Below, piece by piece: positions 1-9,548 of a DNA stretch of 64,000 bases (its first letter is position 1; every line of letters starts with the position of its first letter). Made by a program: the position numbers and the translations under genes. A model generated the notes under the pieces. The model was given only the letters and a program-made list of their open reading frames with translations. It was not told where the DNA came from and did not search any database. This DNA is from Agromyces flavus (GTDB taxonomy: Bacteria > Actinomycetota > Actinomycetes > Actinomycetales > Microbacteriaceae), in contig NZ_LT629755.1 in assembly GCF_900104685.1 (NCBI RefSeq), positions 2,418,001 to 2,482,000 on the forward strand. The letters are read 5' to 3'.

Positions 1-59
1 GGTGGCGCGGACGGGGCGAGCGCCGCTCGCGCGGTCGGACGGGTCGAGACGACGGTCAT
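1..59 (-). CDS. Carbohydrate ABC transporter permease, second subunit (N-terminal fragment)
   Basis: Only the first 19 codons are inside the window ([19 protein letters not shown]). The ATG overlaps the TGA stop of the upstream permease in an ATGA junction, as is usual for translationally coupled permease pairs. By operon position it should be the MalG-type partner of the 56..979 permease. No diagnostic domain is visible, so the family is inferred from context only. Confidence 0.6.
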   Translation of the reverse strand, partial: MTVVSTRPTARAALAPSAP

Positions 60-979
60 GGCTTCTCCCTCATGAGCCGGAACTGGACGAACGCGATGAC
101 GGCGGTGATCCCGACGAGCAGCCACGCGATCGCCGAGGCGTAGCCGAAGTCGAACTGCCGGAAGCCGACCTTGTAGAGGTAGAGCACCGGTGTGAGGGTC
201 GCGTCGTTCGGGCCGCCCTCGGTGAGGATCCAGTTCTCGTCGAAGAGCTGGAGCGCGCCGATCGTCGAGGTCACCGTCGTGAAGATCAGGACGGGGCGCA
301 GCTGCGGCAGCACGACCCTGGTGAACGTCTGCCATCGCCCGGCGCCGTCGATCCGCGCGGCCTCGTAGAGCTCGCCGGGGATGGACTGGAGTCCGGCGAG
401 GATGATCACCATGTTGTAGCCCGTCCAGCGCCAGGTGATCGCCGCGATGAGCGCGACCCGGGCCCACCACTCGTTATTGAGCCAGTCGACCGGCGCGATG
501 CCGACCAGGCCGATGAGCTGGTTGATCGCGCCGCCGTCGGTGGCGAGCATCACCCGGAACACGACCGCGTAGGCGACCAGTGTGGTGACCGCGGGAAGGA
601 ACACCAGCAGCCGGAATCCCCCCTTGAACCGCAGCCACGCCTGGTTCAGGAGGTAGGCGAGCCCCACCGCGAGGCCGATCATGAGCGGCACCTGGACCAC
701 GAGGATCAGGCCGGCGTTCAGCATGCTCTTGGCGACGAGCGGGTCCTCGAGCAGCCGGGCGTACTGGTCGAGGCCGACCCAGGTCGTGACCCCGCCGGAT
801 GTCGCGTGGAAGCTCTGCCAGAGCGAGGTCGCCAGCGGGTAGGCGAAGAAGACGACGAGCAGCAGCGCGGCCGGAAGCGCGAACCACGCCCCCGGGCGCT
901 GGAGCCTGCGCCCCAGCGCCCGACGGCGTGTCGTCTCGGCCCCGCCTCGCCCGCGCAGCGCGAGGGAGGTGGCGGCCAT
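56..979 (-). CDS. Carbohydrate ABC transporter permease, MalF/UgpA type
   Basis: Inner-membrane subunit of a CUT1-type sugar importer, 307 aa. A short basic cytoplasmic N-terminus is followed by a helix near residues 33-55 and several more hydrophobic segments. The conserved EAA loop that docks the ATPase is present near residue 210 ([15 protein letters not shown], then VLPQLRP). The start codon lies 2 bp after the stop of the binding-protein gene, and its own stop overlaps the next permease start. No ATPase gene lies in this module, as is common in actinobacteria where one MsiK-like ATPase serves many importers (family knowledge). The substrate cannot be read from sequence. Confidence 0.9.
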   Translation of the reverse strand: MAATSLALRGRGGAETTRRRALGRRLQRPGAWFALPAALLLVVFFAYPLATSLWQSFHATSGGVTTWVGLDQYARLLEDPLVAKSMLNAGLILVVQVPLMIGLAVGLAYLLNQAWLRFKGGFRLLVFLPAVTTLVAYAVVFRVMLATDGGAINQLIGLVGIAPVDWLNNEWWARVALIAAITWRWTGYNMVIILAGLQSIPGELYEAARIDGAGRWQTFTRVVLPQLRPVLIFTTVTSTIGALQLFDENWILTEGGPNDATLTPVLYLYKVGFRQFDFGYASAIAWLLVGITAVIAFVQFRLMREKP

Positions 980-981
980 GG

Positions 982-2286
982 CTACTCGGCGATCTCGCGG
1001 CCGGTCGCCGTGGCGATCTGCTCCGCGGCATCCTGCAGCACGGTCGCCGGGTCGGCGCCGTTCAGCACGGCGGCGACGACGGCGTTCGCCACGATGTCGC
1101 TCGCCTCGGCGTTGTCGGTCGTGAACGGGATGCTCGGGATCTGCGACGTCTGCTCGGCGAAGAGCTCATAGACCGGCTGGCCGCCGAAGTAGTCCTGTGG
1201 CGCCGAGAAGTACTCGTCGTCGAGCGCGGGCAGGTAGGAGGGGAACAGCCCCTCCTCGGCCATCATCGAGACCTGTCGGTCGGCGTCGGCGAGCGCGTAC
1301 TCGATGAACGAGGCGGCCAGGTCGGGGTTCTCCGCCTGCGCCGGGATGGCGAGTCCGGAGCCGCCCGAGTTCGAGGTGCGCGCGCCGCCCTCCTCGAAGG
1401 CCGGCAGCTCGGTGACGCCGTAGGTCCCGGCCAGTTCGGGTGCGTCCCCGAGCAGTGTGCCGATCCACCAGACCGCCTCGGGCGTGACGGCGGAATCGCC
1501 GTTCTTCGCCGAGGTGACGCGGCCGTCCCATCCCTTCACGTTCTTCAGCAGCCCGCGCTCGTTCAACGTCTGCAGGAGGGTGAGGGCCTCGACCGCCTCG
1601 GGCGAGGAAACGGTGATGTCGCCGTTCTCGTCGAAGAGCCCCTGGCCCTGCTGCTGGAGCAGCATCTGGAACCCGGCACCCGTGGCGACGTCGAGCGAGA
1701 GCAGGGTGTGGCCGGTCTCGGCCTTGATCCGCTCGCCCGCCTCGACGAGGTCGCTCCACGTCTCGACGTCGGCGGGGTCGACCCCGGCCGCCTCGAAGTA
1801 GTCGGCGCGGTAGAACAGGGCGACCGTGCCCGAGTCCCACGGCACGACCTTCAGCGCGCCGTCGTCGTCGCTGTGCGCCGACCACTTGAACGGGTCGAAC
1901 TCGGCCTCGTGCTCGGCGAAGACCGGCGTGAGGTCGACGAGCCCGGCCGGGAACTCGGCGATGTAGCCCGGCGCCCGATCGGTCTCGATGGTGACCACGT
2001 CGGGCAGACCGCTTCCCGCCTGCAGGCCGACGGACAGCTTGTCGTAGGCGTTGTCGTAGCCGACGTCGACGACGTCGATCGACGTGCCGGGGTGCTCGGC
2101 CTCGAACTCGTCGGCGAGGCGCGAGAGCGCGGTCGCCGCGACATCCCACGACCACACCGTGATCTCGCCGCTCGGCGTCGCGTCGGGGTCGAGCTCGACC
2201 GGTGCGGCCGCACCCGTGCCGCCCATCGCACAGCCCGAGAGCAGGGCGAGCGCGGCGACGGGGGCGAGCAGGCTGAGGCGTTTCAT
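982..2286 (-). CDS. Extracellular sugar-binding lipoprotein of ABC transporter (MalE/UgpB type)
   Basis: Solute-binding protein, 434 aa. The start at 2286 gives a classic lipoprotein signal with lipobox LLSGC, the lipidated Cys being residue 19. Mature N-terminal features such as ITVWSWD and DVVTIETD are typical of family 1 sugar-binding proteins, and the length matches. It feeds the permeases at 56..979 and 1..59. It begins 55 bp after the glycosidase gene stop, so it is probably co-transcribed with the upstream module. Upstream reading frame beyond 2286 lacks signal-peptide character and overlaps the glycosidase gene, so it was excluded. Substrate unknown. Confidence 0.9.
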   Translation of the reverse strand: MKRLSLLAPVAALALLSGCAMGGTGAAAPVELDPDATPSGEITVWSWDVAATALSRLADEFEAEHPGTSIDVVDVGYDNAYDKLSVGLQAGSGLPDVVTIETDRAPGYIAEFPAGLVDLTPVFAEHEAEFDPFKWSAHSDDDGALKVVPWDSGTVALFYRADYFEAAGVDPADVETWSDLVEAGERIKAETGHTLLSLDVATGAGFQMLLQQQGQGLFDENGDITVSSPEAVEALTLLQTLNERGLLKNVKGWDGRVTSAKNGDSAVTPEAVWWIGTLLGDAPELAGTYGVTELPAFEEGGARTSNSGGSGLAIPAQAENPDLAASFIEYALADADRQVSMMAEEGLFPSYLPALDDEYFSAPQDYFGGQPVYELFAEQTSQIPSIPFTTDNAEASDIVANAVVAAVLNGADPATVLQDAAEQIATATGREIAE

Positions 2287-2341
2287 GGGACTCCTTCGTC
2301 GGTGGGGGATGCGCCGGCGGATGCCGGCGCCATGCGATCGC

Positions 2342-4093
2342 TCAGTCGCCGTGCGACAGCGCGACCGCGAGGTCGATGAACAGGGCGGCGGACCATCCGA
2401 ACGCCGTCGTGGCGCCCGCGGCGCGCTCGCCGGTGTTCGGGTCGAAGTACTCGTGGGGACCGCCGGCGTGCCTGACGAGCTCGACGGTGCGTTCGGCGAG
2501 CGTGCGTGCGCGGTCCGCGTGGCCCGATCGCTCGAGGCCGTCCGCGACCAGCGCATTGGTGTTCACCCACACGGGGCCGCGCCACATCCGCTGGGGTGCG
2601 TGATCGGGGTCGCCGACGGCCACCGTCGGGATGGGCCAGGGCGTCGCGAACCGGAGCGGGTCGTCGAGCGCGGCGACGAGGCGGTCGACGATCGCCTCGG
2701 GCAGTCCGCCGGTCATCAGCGGCATGAGGCCGACGATGGTGTCGCTGTCGACGGGCCGGCCTGCGGCGAGCGACCGGAATCGGCCTCTCGGCTCGTCCCA
2801 CAGGGTGAGCAGGCGCTCGAGCGTGCGGGTCGCGCGCTCACGATGAGCGGATGCCGCGTCCGCGCGTCCCGCGGCCGGCTCGGGCTCGGCGCTCCATTGC
2901 TCGACGAGCTCGGCGAGCTCGAGGTCCTGGCGCACAAGGTAGGCAGCGAGGTCGGGCGTCGTCGTCGGCAGCGGACCGTCGAACACGGGGCTGTCGTCGA
3001 GGCCCGACGAATAGGGGTGTCCGTACTCGGGCAGGCCGTCGCTGTCGAGGTCGGAGTGGGCGAACCACCAGTCCTGCGAGCGGCGGATGGTGCCGATCAT
3101 GCGGCGTGCCCAGTCGTCGTCGACGCCGCTCACGTCCTCGGCGCTGTCGGCCTCGAGCACTTTCCGGAGCGCCCACGCGGCGAGCGGCGGCTTGGTGAGC
3201 GGCACCGGGGCCGCCGGATCCGCGACGGCGGAGCCGGCGCGACGCAGCGTCTCGCGGTCGGCGGCGGGCAGGTCGTCGCTGCTCGCGAGGATCCCCTCCT
3301 CGTGCATCACGTCGGGTAGCTGCCCGTCCGCGGTCGGGAAGCGCAGGGCGACGTCGAGTTGCTCGCGCGCGAGCTCGGGGTGGCCATGGCGCAGGCCGAC
3401 GGCGATGAAGTAGGCGTCCCACTGCCAGAGGCCGACGTAGCCGATCTTCGACGGGACGACGGCGCGCGCGTCGCCGAGGTGCGGCAGCTCGACGGTGTTG
3501 GCCCCCAGCACCCACCAGCAGAACGCGGCCATGTCCTGCAGGTCGGGTCGCACGACCGGGCAGCTCGCGAACCAGTCGAGCCACACCCGCCGAGTCGCCT
3601 CGAGGTGCTCGCCGTGGTCCTCCGACGGTGCGACCTCGAGATTGCGCGACCGGTCGAGCCGGAAGACGACGGATGCCGCGTGCGGCTCGCCGATCCGGAT
3701 CTCCTCCGCCTCGTCGCCGGACCTCCGCGTCCATCGCACGAGAGCGTCGCCGCCCCGCCGCAGGCCGACGGACCACGCCGACGCGCCGGCGAACGTGAGC
3801 GTGACGCCGTCGCCGAACTCGATCACGTGCGGCAGCACCCGCGTGATCGGCATCGGCACGCCGCCGGCGTCGCACACCTCGAGCGCCTCCAGTGCGACGC
3901 ACTCGGACAGCGATCGCTCGTACTCCGACGTGTGCACGCGCAGCCGATCGCCGTCGCGCAGCATGAGGATGCGCGAACGCGGCAGCGTGAAGGGCGCCCG
4001 CACGAGGTCGAGGTGCGCGCCCGCGCGTGCGGCGGCGGATGCGGCATCCGCTCGCCCCACGACGCGCCGCGTCGACACCGGCATGACGCTCAT
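2342..4093 (-). CDS. MGH1/GH63-like (alpha/alpha)6 glycoside hydrolase
   Basis: Predicted cytoplasmic glycosidase of 583 aa, no signal peptide. The C-terminal two-thirds shows barrel motifs of the GH63/GH37/MGH1 group: GLWQWDAYFIAVGLRHG (Asp a candidate general acid), MWRGPVWVNTNALVADGL, and HEYFDPNTGE (Glu a candidate base). The N-terminal ~170 residues look beta-rich. The ATG overlaps the preceding permease stop (ATGA). Its place between two sugar-uptake modules suggests that it hydrolyses an imported alpha-linked oligosaccharide or glycoside; the exact specificity (glucosyl, mannosyl-glycerate and so on) is not determinable here. Confidence 0.8.
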   Translation of the reverse strand: MSVMPVSTRRVVGRADAASAAARAGAHLDLVRAPFTLPRSRILMLRDGDRLRVHTSEYERSLSECVALEALEVCDAGGVPMPITRVLPHVIEFGDGVTLTFAGASAWSVGLRRGGDALVRWTRRSGDEAEEIRIGEPHAASVVFRLDRSRNLEVAPSEDHGEHLEATRRVWLDWFASCPVVRPDLQDMAAFCWWVLGANTVELPHLGDARAVVPSKIGYVGLWQWDAYFIAVGLRHGHPELAREQLDVALRFPTADGQLPDVMHEEGILASSDDLPAADRETLRRAGSAVADPAAPVPLTKPPLAAWALRKVLEADSAEDVSGVDDDWARRMIGTIRRSQDWWFAHSDLDSDGLPEYGHPYSSGLDDSPVFDGPLPTTTPDLAAYLVRQDLELAELVEQWSAEPEPAAGRADAASAHRERATRTLERLLTLWDEPRGRFRSLAAGRPVDSDTIVGLMPLMTGGLPEAIVDRLVAALDDPLRFATPWPIPTVAVGDPDHAPQRMWRGPVWVNTNALVADGLERSGHADRARTLAERTVELVRHAGGPHEYFDPNTGERAAGATTAFGWSAALFIDLAVALSHGD

Positions 4094-5016
4094 CGGCCGC
4101 CCAGCCCCGACGCGGCCATGCTGTTCAGGATGCGACGCTGCCCGATCACGAACGCCACGAGCATGGGGATCGTGGCGAGCGCCGACGCCGCCATGACGAG
4201 CCCGTAGTCGACCGAGCCGAACTGGCCGCGGAAGCTGGCGAGGAGCAGCGGGACCGTGAACAGGTCGGGCGAGTTCAGCAGTACGAGCGGGAACAGGAAG
4301 CTGTTCCACACGTCGAGCGCGACGATGATGCTGAGCGCGCCGAGACCGGGCTTGAGGTTCGGCAGGATGATGCTCCAGAAGATGCGCCAGCGGCCGGCCC
4401 CGTCGACGAGCGCCGCCTCCTCGAGCTCCTTGGGGAGGCTGAGCACGAACTGGCGCATCAGGAACACCGCGAACGGGTTCACGAGCATCGCCGGCACGAT
4501 CAGCGAGAGGTGGGAGTCGACCCATCCGAACTTCGCCATCAGCAGGTAGAACGGGATGAGTGTGACCTGCTTCGGGATCATCTGCGTCGCCAGGAACACG
4601 ATGAAGAGCACGCGGCTGCCGCGGAACCGGATCCTGGCGAACGCGTACCCCGCCATCGACGCGGTGAGCAGGGAGCCGACGACCGCCAGGACGCAGATGT
4701 AGATGCTGTTGAGGTACGCCTGTCCGAACGGCACGGCGTTCCACGCGTCGACGTACTTGTCGAGCGTCCACGGGTCGGGCCAGAAGCTCAGCGGGTCCTG
4801 CAACAGCTGCGGGAGCGTCTTGAACGAGGTCAGCAGCATCCAGACGAACGGGAAGACCATCGCGAGGCCCGCGACGATGAGCGCTGCGTGGATGAATACG
4901 CTGCCGAGGGTGCGGCGGCTGCGGGGCCGTCCGGGGCGAGGTGCGGCCCGGCCGCGGTCGCGGCGCTCGAGGTCGGGATCGCCGACGAGCGGCTGGGTCA
5001 GGTCTGCGGCGGTCAT
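4090..5016 (-). CDS. Carbohydrate ABC transporter permease, MalG type
   Basis: 308 aa inner-membrane subunit. After a ~35-residue basic N-terminus there are about six hydrophobic helices and the EAA loop (ELEEAALVDGAGRWRIFW, about residues 205-222). The ATG at 5016 overlaps the TGA of the preceding permease, and its stop overlaps the glycosidase start, so four genes in this operon are translationally coupled. It pairs with 5013..6041. Confidence 0.92.
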   Translation of the reverse strand: MTAADLTQPLVGDPDLERRDRGRAAPRPGRPRSRRTLGSVFIHAALIVAGLAMVFPFVWMLLTSFKTLPQLLQDPLSFWPDPWTLDKYVDAWNAVPFGQAYLNSIYICVLAVVGSLLTASMAGYAFARIRFRGSRVLFIVFLATQMIPKQVTLIPFYLLMAKFGWVDSHLSLIVPAMLVNPFAVFLMRQFVLSLPKELEEAALVDGAGRWRIFWSIILPNLKPGLGALSIIVALDVWNSFLFPLVLLNSPDLFTVPLLLASFRGQFGSVDYGLVMAASALATIPMLVAFVIGQRRILNSMAASGLGGR

Positions 5017-6041
5017 GCGGCGTCGTCCTCGTAGTGCACGAACTTCTTCTGTGCGCCGAACTGGATCGCGGTGATGACGAGGGTCAGCAGCAGCAGGATC
5101 ACGGAGGCGGCGCTGGAGGGTCCGAACTCGAACCGCCCGAAGCCCAGGTCGTAGATGTGGTAGACGATCGTGCGGGTCGCGTTGTCGGGGCCGGCGTTCG
5201 CGGTGAGCACGAACACCGTGTCGAACGTCTGCAGTGACGAGATGAACGCGACGATCGACGAGAAGAACACGATCGGCGAGAGCAGGGGCAGGCGGATGTT
5301 GCGGAAGAGCCGCCACGCGCCGGCGCCGTCGATGCGCGCGGCCTCGATCACCGACGGCGAGATGTTCTGCAGTCCGGCGAGGAAGATGATCACGTTCAGG
5401 CCGAGCGACGACCAGATCGACACGATGCAGACCGCGAGGAGCGCGAGGCTCGGGTCGTTGAGCCAGTCGGGCGGGGCGACGCCGAACACGTTCGCGATCG
5501 TGGTGCTGAGCACGCCGTCGGCGCGGAAGAGCTGCTGCCAGATCATGGCCACGGCGACGGTGCTCGTGACGACCGGGGCGAAGAAGAGGATGAGGTAGAG
5601 GGTGCGCGTGCGCAGCCGCTCGAGTGCCACGGCGATCACGACCGCGAGGCCGAGGCCGACGGGCACCGTTATGACCGCGATGAGCAGGGTGTTCACGATC
5701 GACCGCAGGAGCAGCTCGTCCTGCAGCTGGGCCGTGAAGTTCTCGAAGCCGACCCATTCGAGCTCGGTGAGGCCGTTCCACGACGCGAACGCGAGCACGA
5801 GGCTCGCCACGAACGGCAGCAGCACGAACAGCGCCATGCCGACGAGCTGCGGCGCGACGAAGACGTAGCCCCAGCGGCGGTCGCGGCGGCGCCAGGCGGC
5901 CTCGCGGCGCGGGCCCGTCGCGCCCGGGCGCGGCTCGCGCACCCGGCTCGTTGCGCGAGGTGCGGGCGGTGTTGCGGTCGCGGGCGGCGCGACCGGGGTC
6001 CCGGTCGCGCCGCCCGTCGTGATCGCCATGGGTCGACTCAC
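5013..6041 (-). CDS. Carbohydrate ABC transporter permease, MalF type
   Basis: 342 aa inner-membrane subunit. A long basic Pro/Arg-rich N-terminus precedes helices beginning at about residue 55. The EAA loop is [16 protein letters not shown]. The start chosen is GTG at 6041, which overlaps the TGA of the binding-protein gene (GTGA); an in-frame ATG at 6029 is the alternative. Forms the importer with 4090..5016 and the lipoprotein 6038..7336. Confidence 0.9.
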   Translation of the reverse strand: MSRPMAITTGGATGTPVAPPATATPPAPRATSRVREPRPGATGPRREAAWRRRDRRWGYVFVAPQLVGMALFVLLPFVASLVLAFASWNGLTELEWVGFENFTAQLQDELLLRSIVNTLLIAVITVPVGLGLAVVIAVALERLRTRTLYLILFFAPVVTSTVAVAMIWQQLFRADGVLSTTIANVFGVAPPDWLNDPSLALLAVCIVSIWSSLGLNVIIFLAGLQNISPSVIEAARIDGAGAWRLFRNIRLPLLSPIVFFSSIVAFISSLQTFDTVFVLTANAGPDNATRTIVYHIYDLGFGRFEFGPSSAASVILLLLTLVITAIQFGAQKKFVHYEDDAA

Positions 6042-7336
6042 TCCCCCGACTTCTCGGCGACGAGGTCGGCGACGGCGTCGAGCGTCGCCTGCGCGTCGGC
6101 CTTGCCCTCGTAGAGCGCGAGGAACAGCTCGCTGATGTCGCCCGACAAGCCGGGCACGCGTGCCTCGGTCGGGTGGTTCGCGAAGCCGATGTCGCGCATG
6201 TCGAGGAAGCTCTGCGCGTGGGCCGGGTAGCCGTCCTCGAGCACGACGTCGTCGGCACCGGCGATGGAGGGCACCGCGTTGCCGCCGCCCTGGAGACGGA
6301 AGGTCTGGCCCTCGGCCGAGAGGAATTCGGTCCAGAAGGTGAACGCGGCATCCTTCGCGTCGGTGCGGCCGTTGATCGCCAGGTACGACGCGGCCACGCC
6401 AGTGGGCGCCTCGGCGCCGTCGGGCGTGGGCCAGCGGACGATGTCGTAGTCGTCCTCGACGCCCGCGCTCGTCACGGTGCCGATCGTGTAGCGGCCCTGC
6501 ACGAAGAACCCGGCGCCGTGGGTGACGAAGACGCTGTCTGCGCCAGCGCCCTCGGGCATCGTGTCGGCGACGACGAAGGTGCCGTCCTGGAACTCGTCAC
6601 CGAGCGTGGTGACGGCGTCGACCGTGGCGGGGTCGGTGTTGCCGACGAACGCGCCGGAGTCGTCATAGGCGGTGCCGCCCTGCGCCGAGATCCAGCTGTA
6701 GTGCGTCGCCCAGTAGTTCCAGAACATCGAGCCGATGAGCCCGGCGTCGGCGAGCTTGTGGTTCATCTCGAGGTACTTCTCCGTGGTCCATTCGCCCTGC
6801 TCGGCGAGCGTGGCCGGGTCCTCGGTGATGCCGGCGGCAGCGAGCGCGCTCTTGTCGTACCAGAGCACGTCGGGGTTGGAGTCGTTGGGGGCGGCGTAGT
6901 ACTCGCCGTCGCGCTCGGCGACCCCGAACAGGCCGGGGAAGAAGTCGTCGGGCTGCGTCTGGCTCTCGTCCGACTCCATCAGGTCGCGCAGCGGCAGGAG
7001 CACGTCGGCATCCACGAACTGGCCGAGCATGTCGTCGCCGATGTAGAAGACGTCGGGCGCGGTGCCGCTCGTGAGCTGCGCGAGGAGCTTGGAGTGGTAG
7101 TCGCCATAGCTGGCGACCGGCTGCAGCTCGACCTTGATGTCGGGATGGCGCTCCATGAAGTCCTCGTTGAACTCCTCGAAGCGCGTGAGCTCCTCGGGGG
7201 TCCCCCACGTGGACCAGACCACGGTGTTCTCATCGGATGCGCCGCCGCCTCCGCTGCACGCCGCCAGGCCGATCGTCATCACGCTGATCGCGCCGGCCGC
7301 GAGCAGACGCCTCGTCATTGAGTTCGCACGGCGCAT
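6038..7336 (-). CDS. Extracellular sugar-binding lipoprotein of ABC transporter
   Basis: 432 aa family 1 solute-binding protein. Start ATG 7336 is preceded by a good Shine-Dalgarno (AGAGGTGG); the signal peptide ends in lipobox GLAAC with Cys at residue 27. A second possible start (MTRRLL, 7318) would shorten the leader by 6 residues. Mature features VVWSTWGTPEE and DVFYIGDDMLGQF fit the family. First gene of the long minus-strand operon. Confidence 0.92.
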   Translation of the reverse strand: MRRANSMTRRLLAAGAISVMTIGLAACSGGGGASDENTVVWSTWGTPEELTRFEEFNEDFMERHPDIKVELQPVASYGDYHSKLLAQLTSGTAPDVFYIGDDMLGQFVDADVLLPLRDLMESDESQTQPDDFFPGLFGVAERDGEYYAAPNDSNPDVLWYDKSALAAAGITEDPATLAEQGEWTTEKYLEMNHKLADAGLIGSMFWNYWATHYSWISAQGGTAYDDSGAFVGNTDPATVDAVTTLGDEFQDGTFVVADTMPEGAGADSVFVTHGAGFFVQGRYTIGTVTSAGVEDDYDIVRWPTPDGAEAPTGVAASYLAINGRTDAKDAAFTFWTEFLSAEGQTFRLQGGGNAVPSIAGADDVVLEDGYPAHAQSFLDMRDIGFANHPTEARVPGLSGDISELFLALYEGKADAQATLDAVADLVAEKSGE

Positions 7337-7390
7337 CGCGCCCCACCTCTTCCGTCGTTGGTCGTTCGCCGGCACATCCGGCACTCAGTA

Positions 7391-7418
7391 TTTTGTATAC
7401 AGAACGCAGGAAGGTCAA
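7391..7418 (-). promoter_or_regulatory. Promoter and GntR-like operator of the sugar-uptake operon
   Basis: A 14-bp imperfect palindrome (TTTTGTATACAGAA, 7391-7404, core TGTATACA) lies about 55 bp upstream of the binding-protein start. This form is typical of GntR-family operators (family knowledge). A TTGACC hexamer at 7413-7418 on the minus strand is a plausible -35 element, with the -10 region inside or just after the palindrome. The GntR-LacI chimera at 8361 is the nearest candidate regulator. Confidence 0.55.
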
Positions 7419-7496
7419 GCCCGGGTGCAGGAGCTGGTCGAGCGCGTGCCTCAGAACGCGGTCGCACCTTGAGTCGCTCGGCAGGCAGCTGGACGC

Positions 7497-8210
7497 TCAG
7501 CGCGCCGTGTTCGCCTCGACGTACTCGGCTATGCGCTGCGTCCAGAGCTCGAGCCACCCGGGCCACTGGTCCTCGTTGACCGCCAGTTCGTCCGACCCGA
7601 GGAACGCCAGGTCGTCGGGGTGAGTGGCCTCGAGCCACGTCCAGACCGCGCCGAGATGTTCCCCGAAGCCGTTGGTGTCGTACGGGATCTCCCGGTGCGC
7701 CGAGAGGACCTTCCCGTCGGCGACGCGAACCGTCAGCGCGTTGTCGGTGAACGGGCCCGATCCGACCTCACGAGACCAATTCGCGTTCATATCGAACGGG
7801 CAACTGAACTCCGTCGCCCAGGATGTGGGGGGCACGACGACGCACGGCTCCATCAGCACCTCGACGCCCCAGGCGGCGTCGCGTTCCCAGTGCCGAATCC
7901 AGCCGTCCCACAGCTCCCGATCTGGCGCAATGTACTGGGTGGCGGTTCCAACGTCGTGGGCGGCGAACGCCGCTGCCACTGCTTCCGCCGCAGCCAGATC
8001 CGCTGGCGACGCCGACTCAGCCGGCTCGGGACTCGGGCTGGTGAGGTCGGGGACCGGATCGGAGGCCACGGGCGTGCATCCCGCAGCTGCCGCCATCACC
8101 ACCGTGGCCGCTACCAGACCGATCGGCCACCGCACGCCCCTCCCTCGGGCGGGAACGGATGCGCGAAGCTGGCGTCCTCGTTCTCCCGCGTGAGTCCTGC
8201 TGCCGTTCAT
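7497..8210 (-). CDS. Secreted lipoprotein of unknown function
   Basis: 237 aa. ATG at 8210 has a strong GGAGG 8 nt upstream. A basic N-terminus and hydrophobic stretch end in lipobox AAAGC, Cys 45, followed by a Ser/Pro/Glu-rich linker (about 50-70). The mature part is rich in Trp and has two Cys (EPCVVV, EFSCPF). I do not recognise the family; an NTF2-like or immunoglobulin-like fold is possible. Divergent from the 8361 regulator, with both promoters in the 150-bp gap. Confidence 0.75.
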   Translation of the reverse strand: MNGSRTHAGERGRQLRASVPARGRGVRWPIGLVAATVVMAAAAGCTPVASDPVPDLTSPSPEPAESASPADLAAAEAVAAAFAAHDVGTATQYIAPDRELWDGWIRHWERDAAWGVEVLMEPCVVVPPTSWATEFSCPFDMNANWSREVGSGPFTDNALTVRVADGKVLSAHREIPYDTNGFGEHLGAVWTWLEATHPDDLAFLGSDELAVNEDQWPGWLELWTQRIAEYVEANTAR

Positions 8211-8299
8211 GACATCCTCCCGCTATCGACCTCGCATGCTCCGGGGCGACCGCGGATTCGCCGAGCGGCCCGGCAATGACGGCGTACGCTCTCGAGAGA

Positions 8300-8347
8300 T
8301 TGCCGTCACGAGCGTAGAGATATACTGTTATATATCACTAATACAGT
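8300..8347 (+). promoter_or_regulatory. Promoter and interrupted palindrome upstream of the GntR-LacI regulator
   Basis: An AT-rich island in otherwise GC-rich DNA. ACTGT (8324-8328) and ACAGT (8343-8347) are inverted arms 14 bp apart, with partial symmetry inside. TATACT (8321-8326) is a good -10 with TTGCCG (8300-8305) as a weak -35 at 15 bp spacing. Probably an autoregulatory operator. Confidence 0.45.
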
Positions 8348-8360
8348 TGCGACGCACGAC

Positions 8361-9476
8361 TTGGAGGACGACCTGTCAACCTTCGAGCTCGACCCGCGTT
8401 CCGGCCTGAGCCTCGCGACGCAGATCGCCACTCGCATCGCGCTGCAGATCGCGGACGGCGAGTACACGCCGGGTGATCTCCTTCCCTCCGTCCGGTCTCT
8501 CGCGGGTGAGTTGGGCGTCAACGTCAACACGGTCCGCGCCGCCTATGCCCGGCTCGAGGCAGACGGGTTGCTGCAGACCAGACACGGCGTCGGGTCCGTC
8601 GTGCTGGCCACATCCACCGGCGGCCCGGCGAGCGGCGCCCTCACCTTCGGTGTCAACACGATCGCCGTGCTCATCGCCGGTCTCAATGCCTTCTACCTCC
8701 CGCTGCTCAAGGGAATTCAGGATGTCGCAAGTGACCGGGGGGCGTTGGTGCTCATTGCAGACGCCCGCGATTCACCGCGTCTTGCCGACACCATGACCCG
8801 GCGTCTGATTGCGCGCGGCGTCGACGGCATCATCGCCGTCTCGGTCGGCCGGATGCCCGACCAACTCGACGAGGACCTCAGTCGGCTGCCGATCGTGCAC
8901 GTCGACCAGCCCGACCGCAAGGGATACAGCCTGCTCTTCGACGGGGAGGGCGCGGGATATTCCGCCACGCGTCACCTGGCCGAACACGGACACGACCGGA
9001 TCGGCCTCCTCACTGCTCCGTTGAACTGGCCGACCGTCGGCGAGGTCCACGCCGGATACCGACGAGCCATCGAAGAGGCCGGCGCCGACCGGTCCCCGGC
9101 ACTCGTGTCCGAAGTACCCGAGTTCACCATCGAGGCGGGCCGGGTCGGTCTCGCGCGCTTGCTCGAGCTCCCCGATCCACCGTCCGCGGTCTTCGCGTCC
9201 GGCTCACCCCTTGCACTCGGAGCCGTGTCCGAAGCAAGGTCGCGTGGACTGCGGGTCCCGGACGATCTCGCGGTCGTCGGGTACAACGACACGCCGATGG
9301 CTGAACTCGTCGACCCACCGCTCACCGTGGTCGAAGTCCCGGCGTACGAGATCGGCCATCGCGCAATGCGCCTCCTGTCCGACCTGATCGACGGCAAGAA
9401 GCCGACCCGGCGGCGCACGACGCTTCGTTCCGAGCTCATCCTGCGCGACAGCTGCGGAACACACGATCCGATGTGA
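8361..9476 (+). CDS. GntR-type winged-helix regulator fused to LacI-type sugar-binding domain
   Basis: 371 aa. Residues ~5-82 are a GntR winged helix (GDLLPSVRSLAGELGVNVNT, then YARLEADGLLQTRHGVGSV). Residues ~95-370 are a periplasmic-binding-like effector domain as in LacI proteins (GVDGIIAVSVG, DDLAVVGYNDTPMAELV, ending ELILRDSCG). AraR of Bacillus has this architecture (family knowledge). The start is uncertain: TTG 8361 has no ribosome-binding site, whereas GGAGG at 8363-8367 would serve a CTG at 8373. Likely ligand is a sugar; the nearest target is the uptake operon ending upstream. Confidence 0.85.
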   Translation: MEDDLSTFELDPRSGLSLATQIATRIALQIADGEYTPGDLLPSVRSLAGELGVNVNTVRAAYARLEADGLLQTRHGVGSVVLATSTGGPASGALTFGVNTIAVLIAGLNAFYLPLLKGIQDVASDRGALVLIADARDSPRLADTMTRRLIARGVDGIIAVSVGRMPDQLDEDLSRLPIVHVDQPDRKGYSLLFDGEGAGYSATRHLAEHGHDRIGLLTAPLNWPTVGEVHAGYRRAIEEAGADRSPALVSEVPEFTIEAGRVGLARLLELPDPPSAVFASGSPLALGAVSEARSRGLRVPDDLAVVGYNDTPMAELVDPPLTVVEVPAYEIGHRAMRLLSDLIDGKKPTRRRTTLRSELILRDSCGTHDPM

Positions 9477-9548
9477 CGGCCGTCCGCCGCACTGAGCACC
9501 CGGCGCCGCCGCCGGAATGCCGCACGGCGCTCAGCGTTGGAGCTTTGT

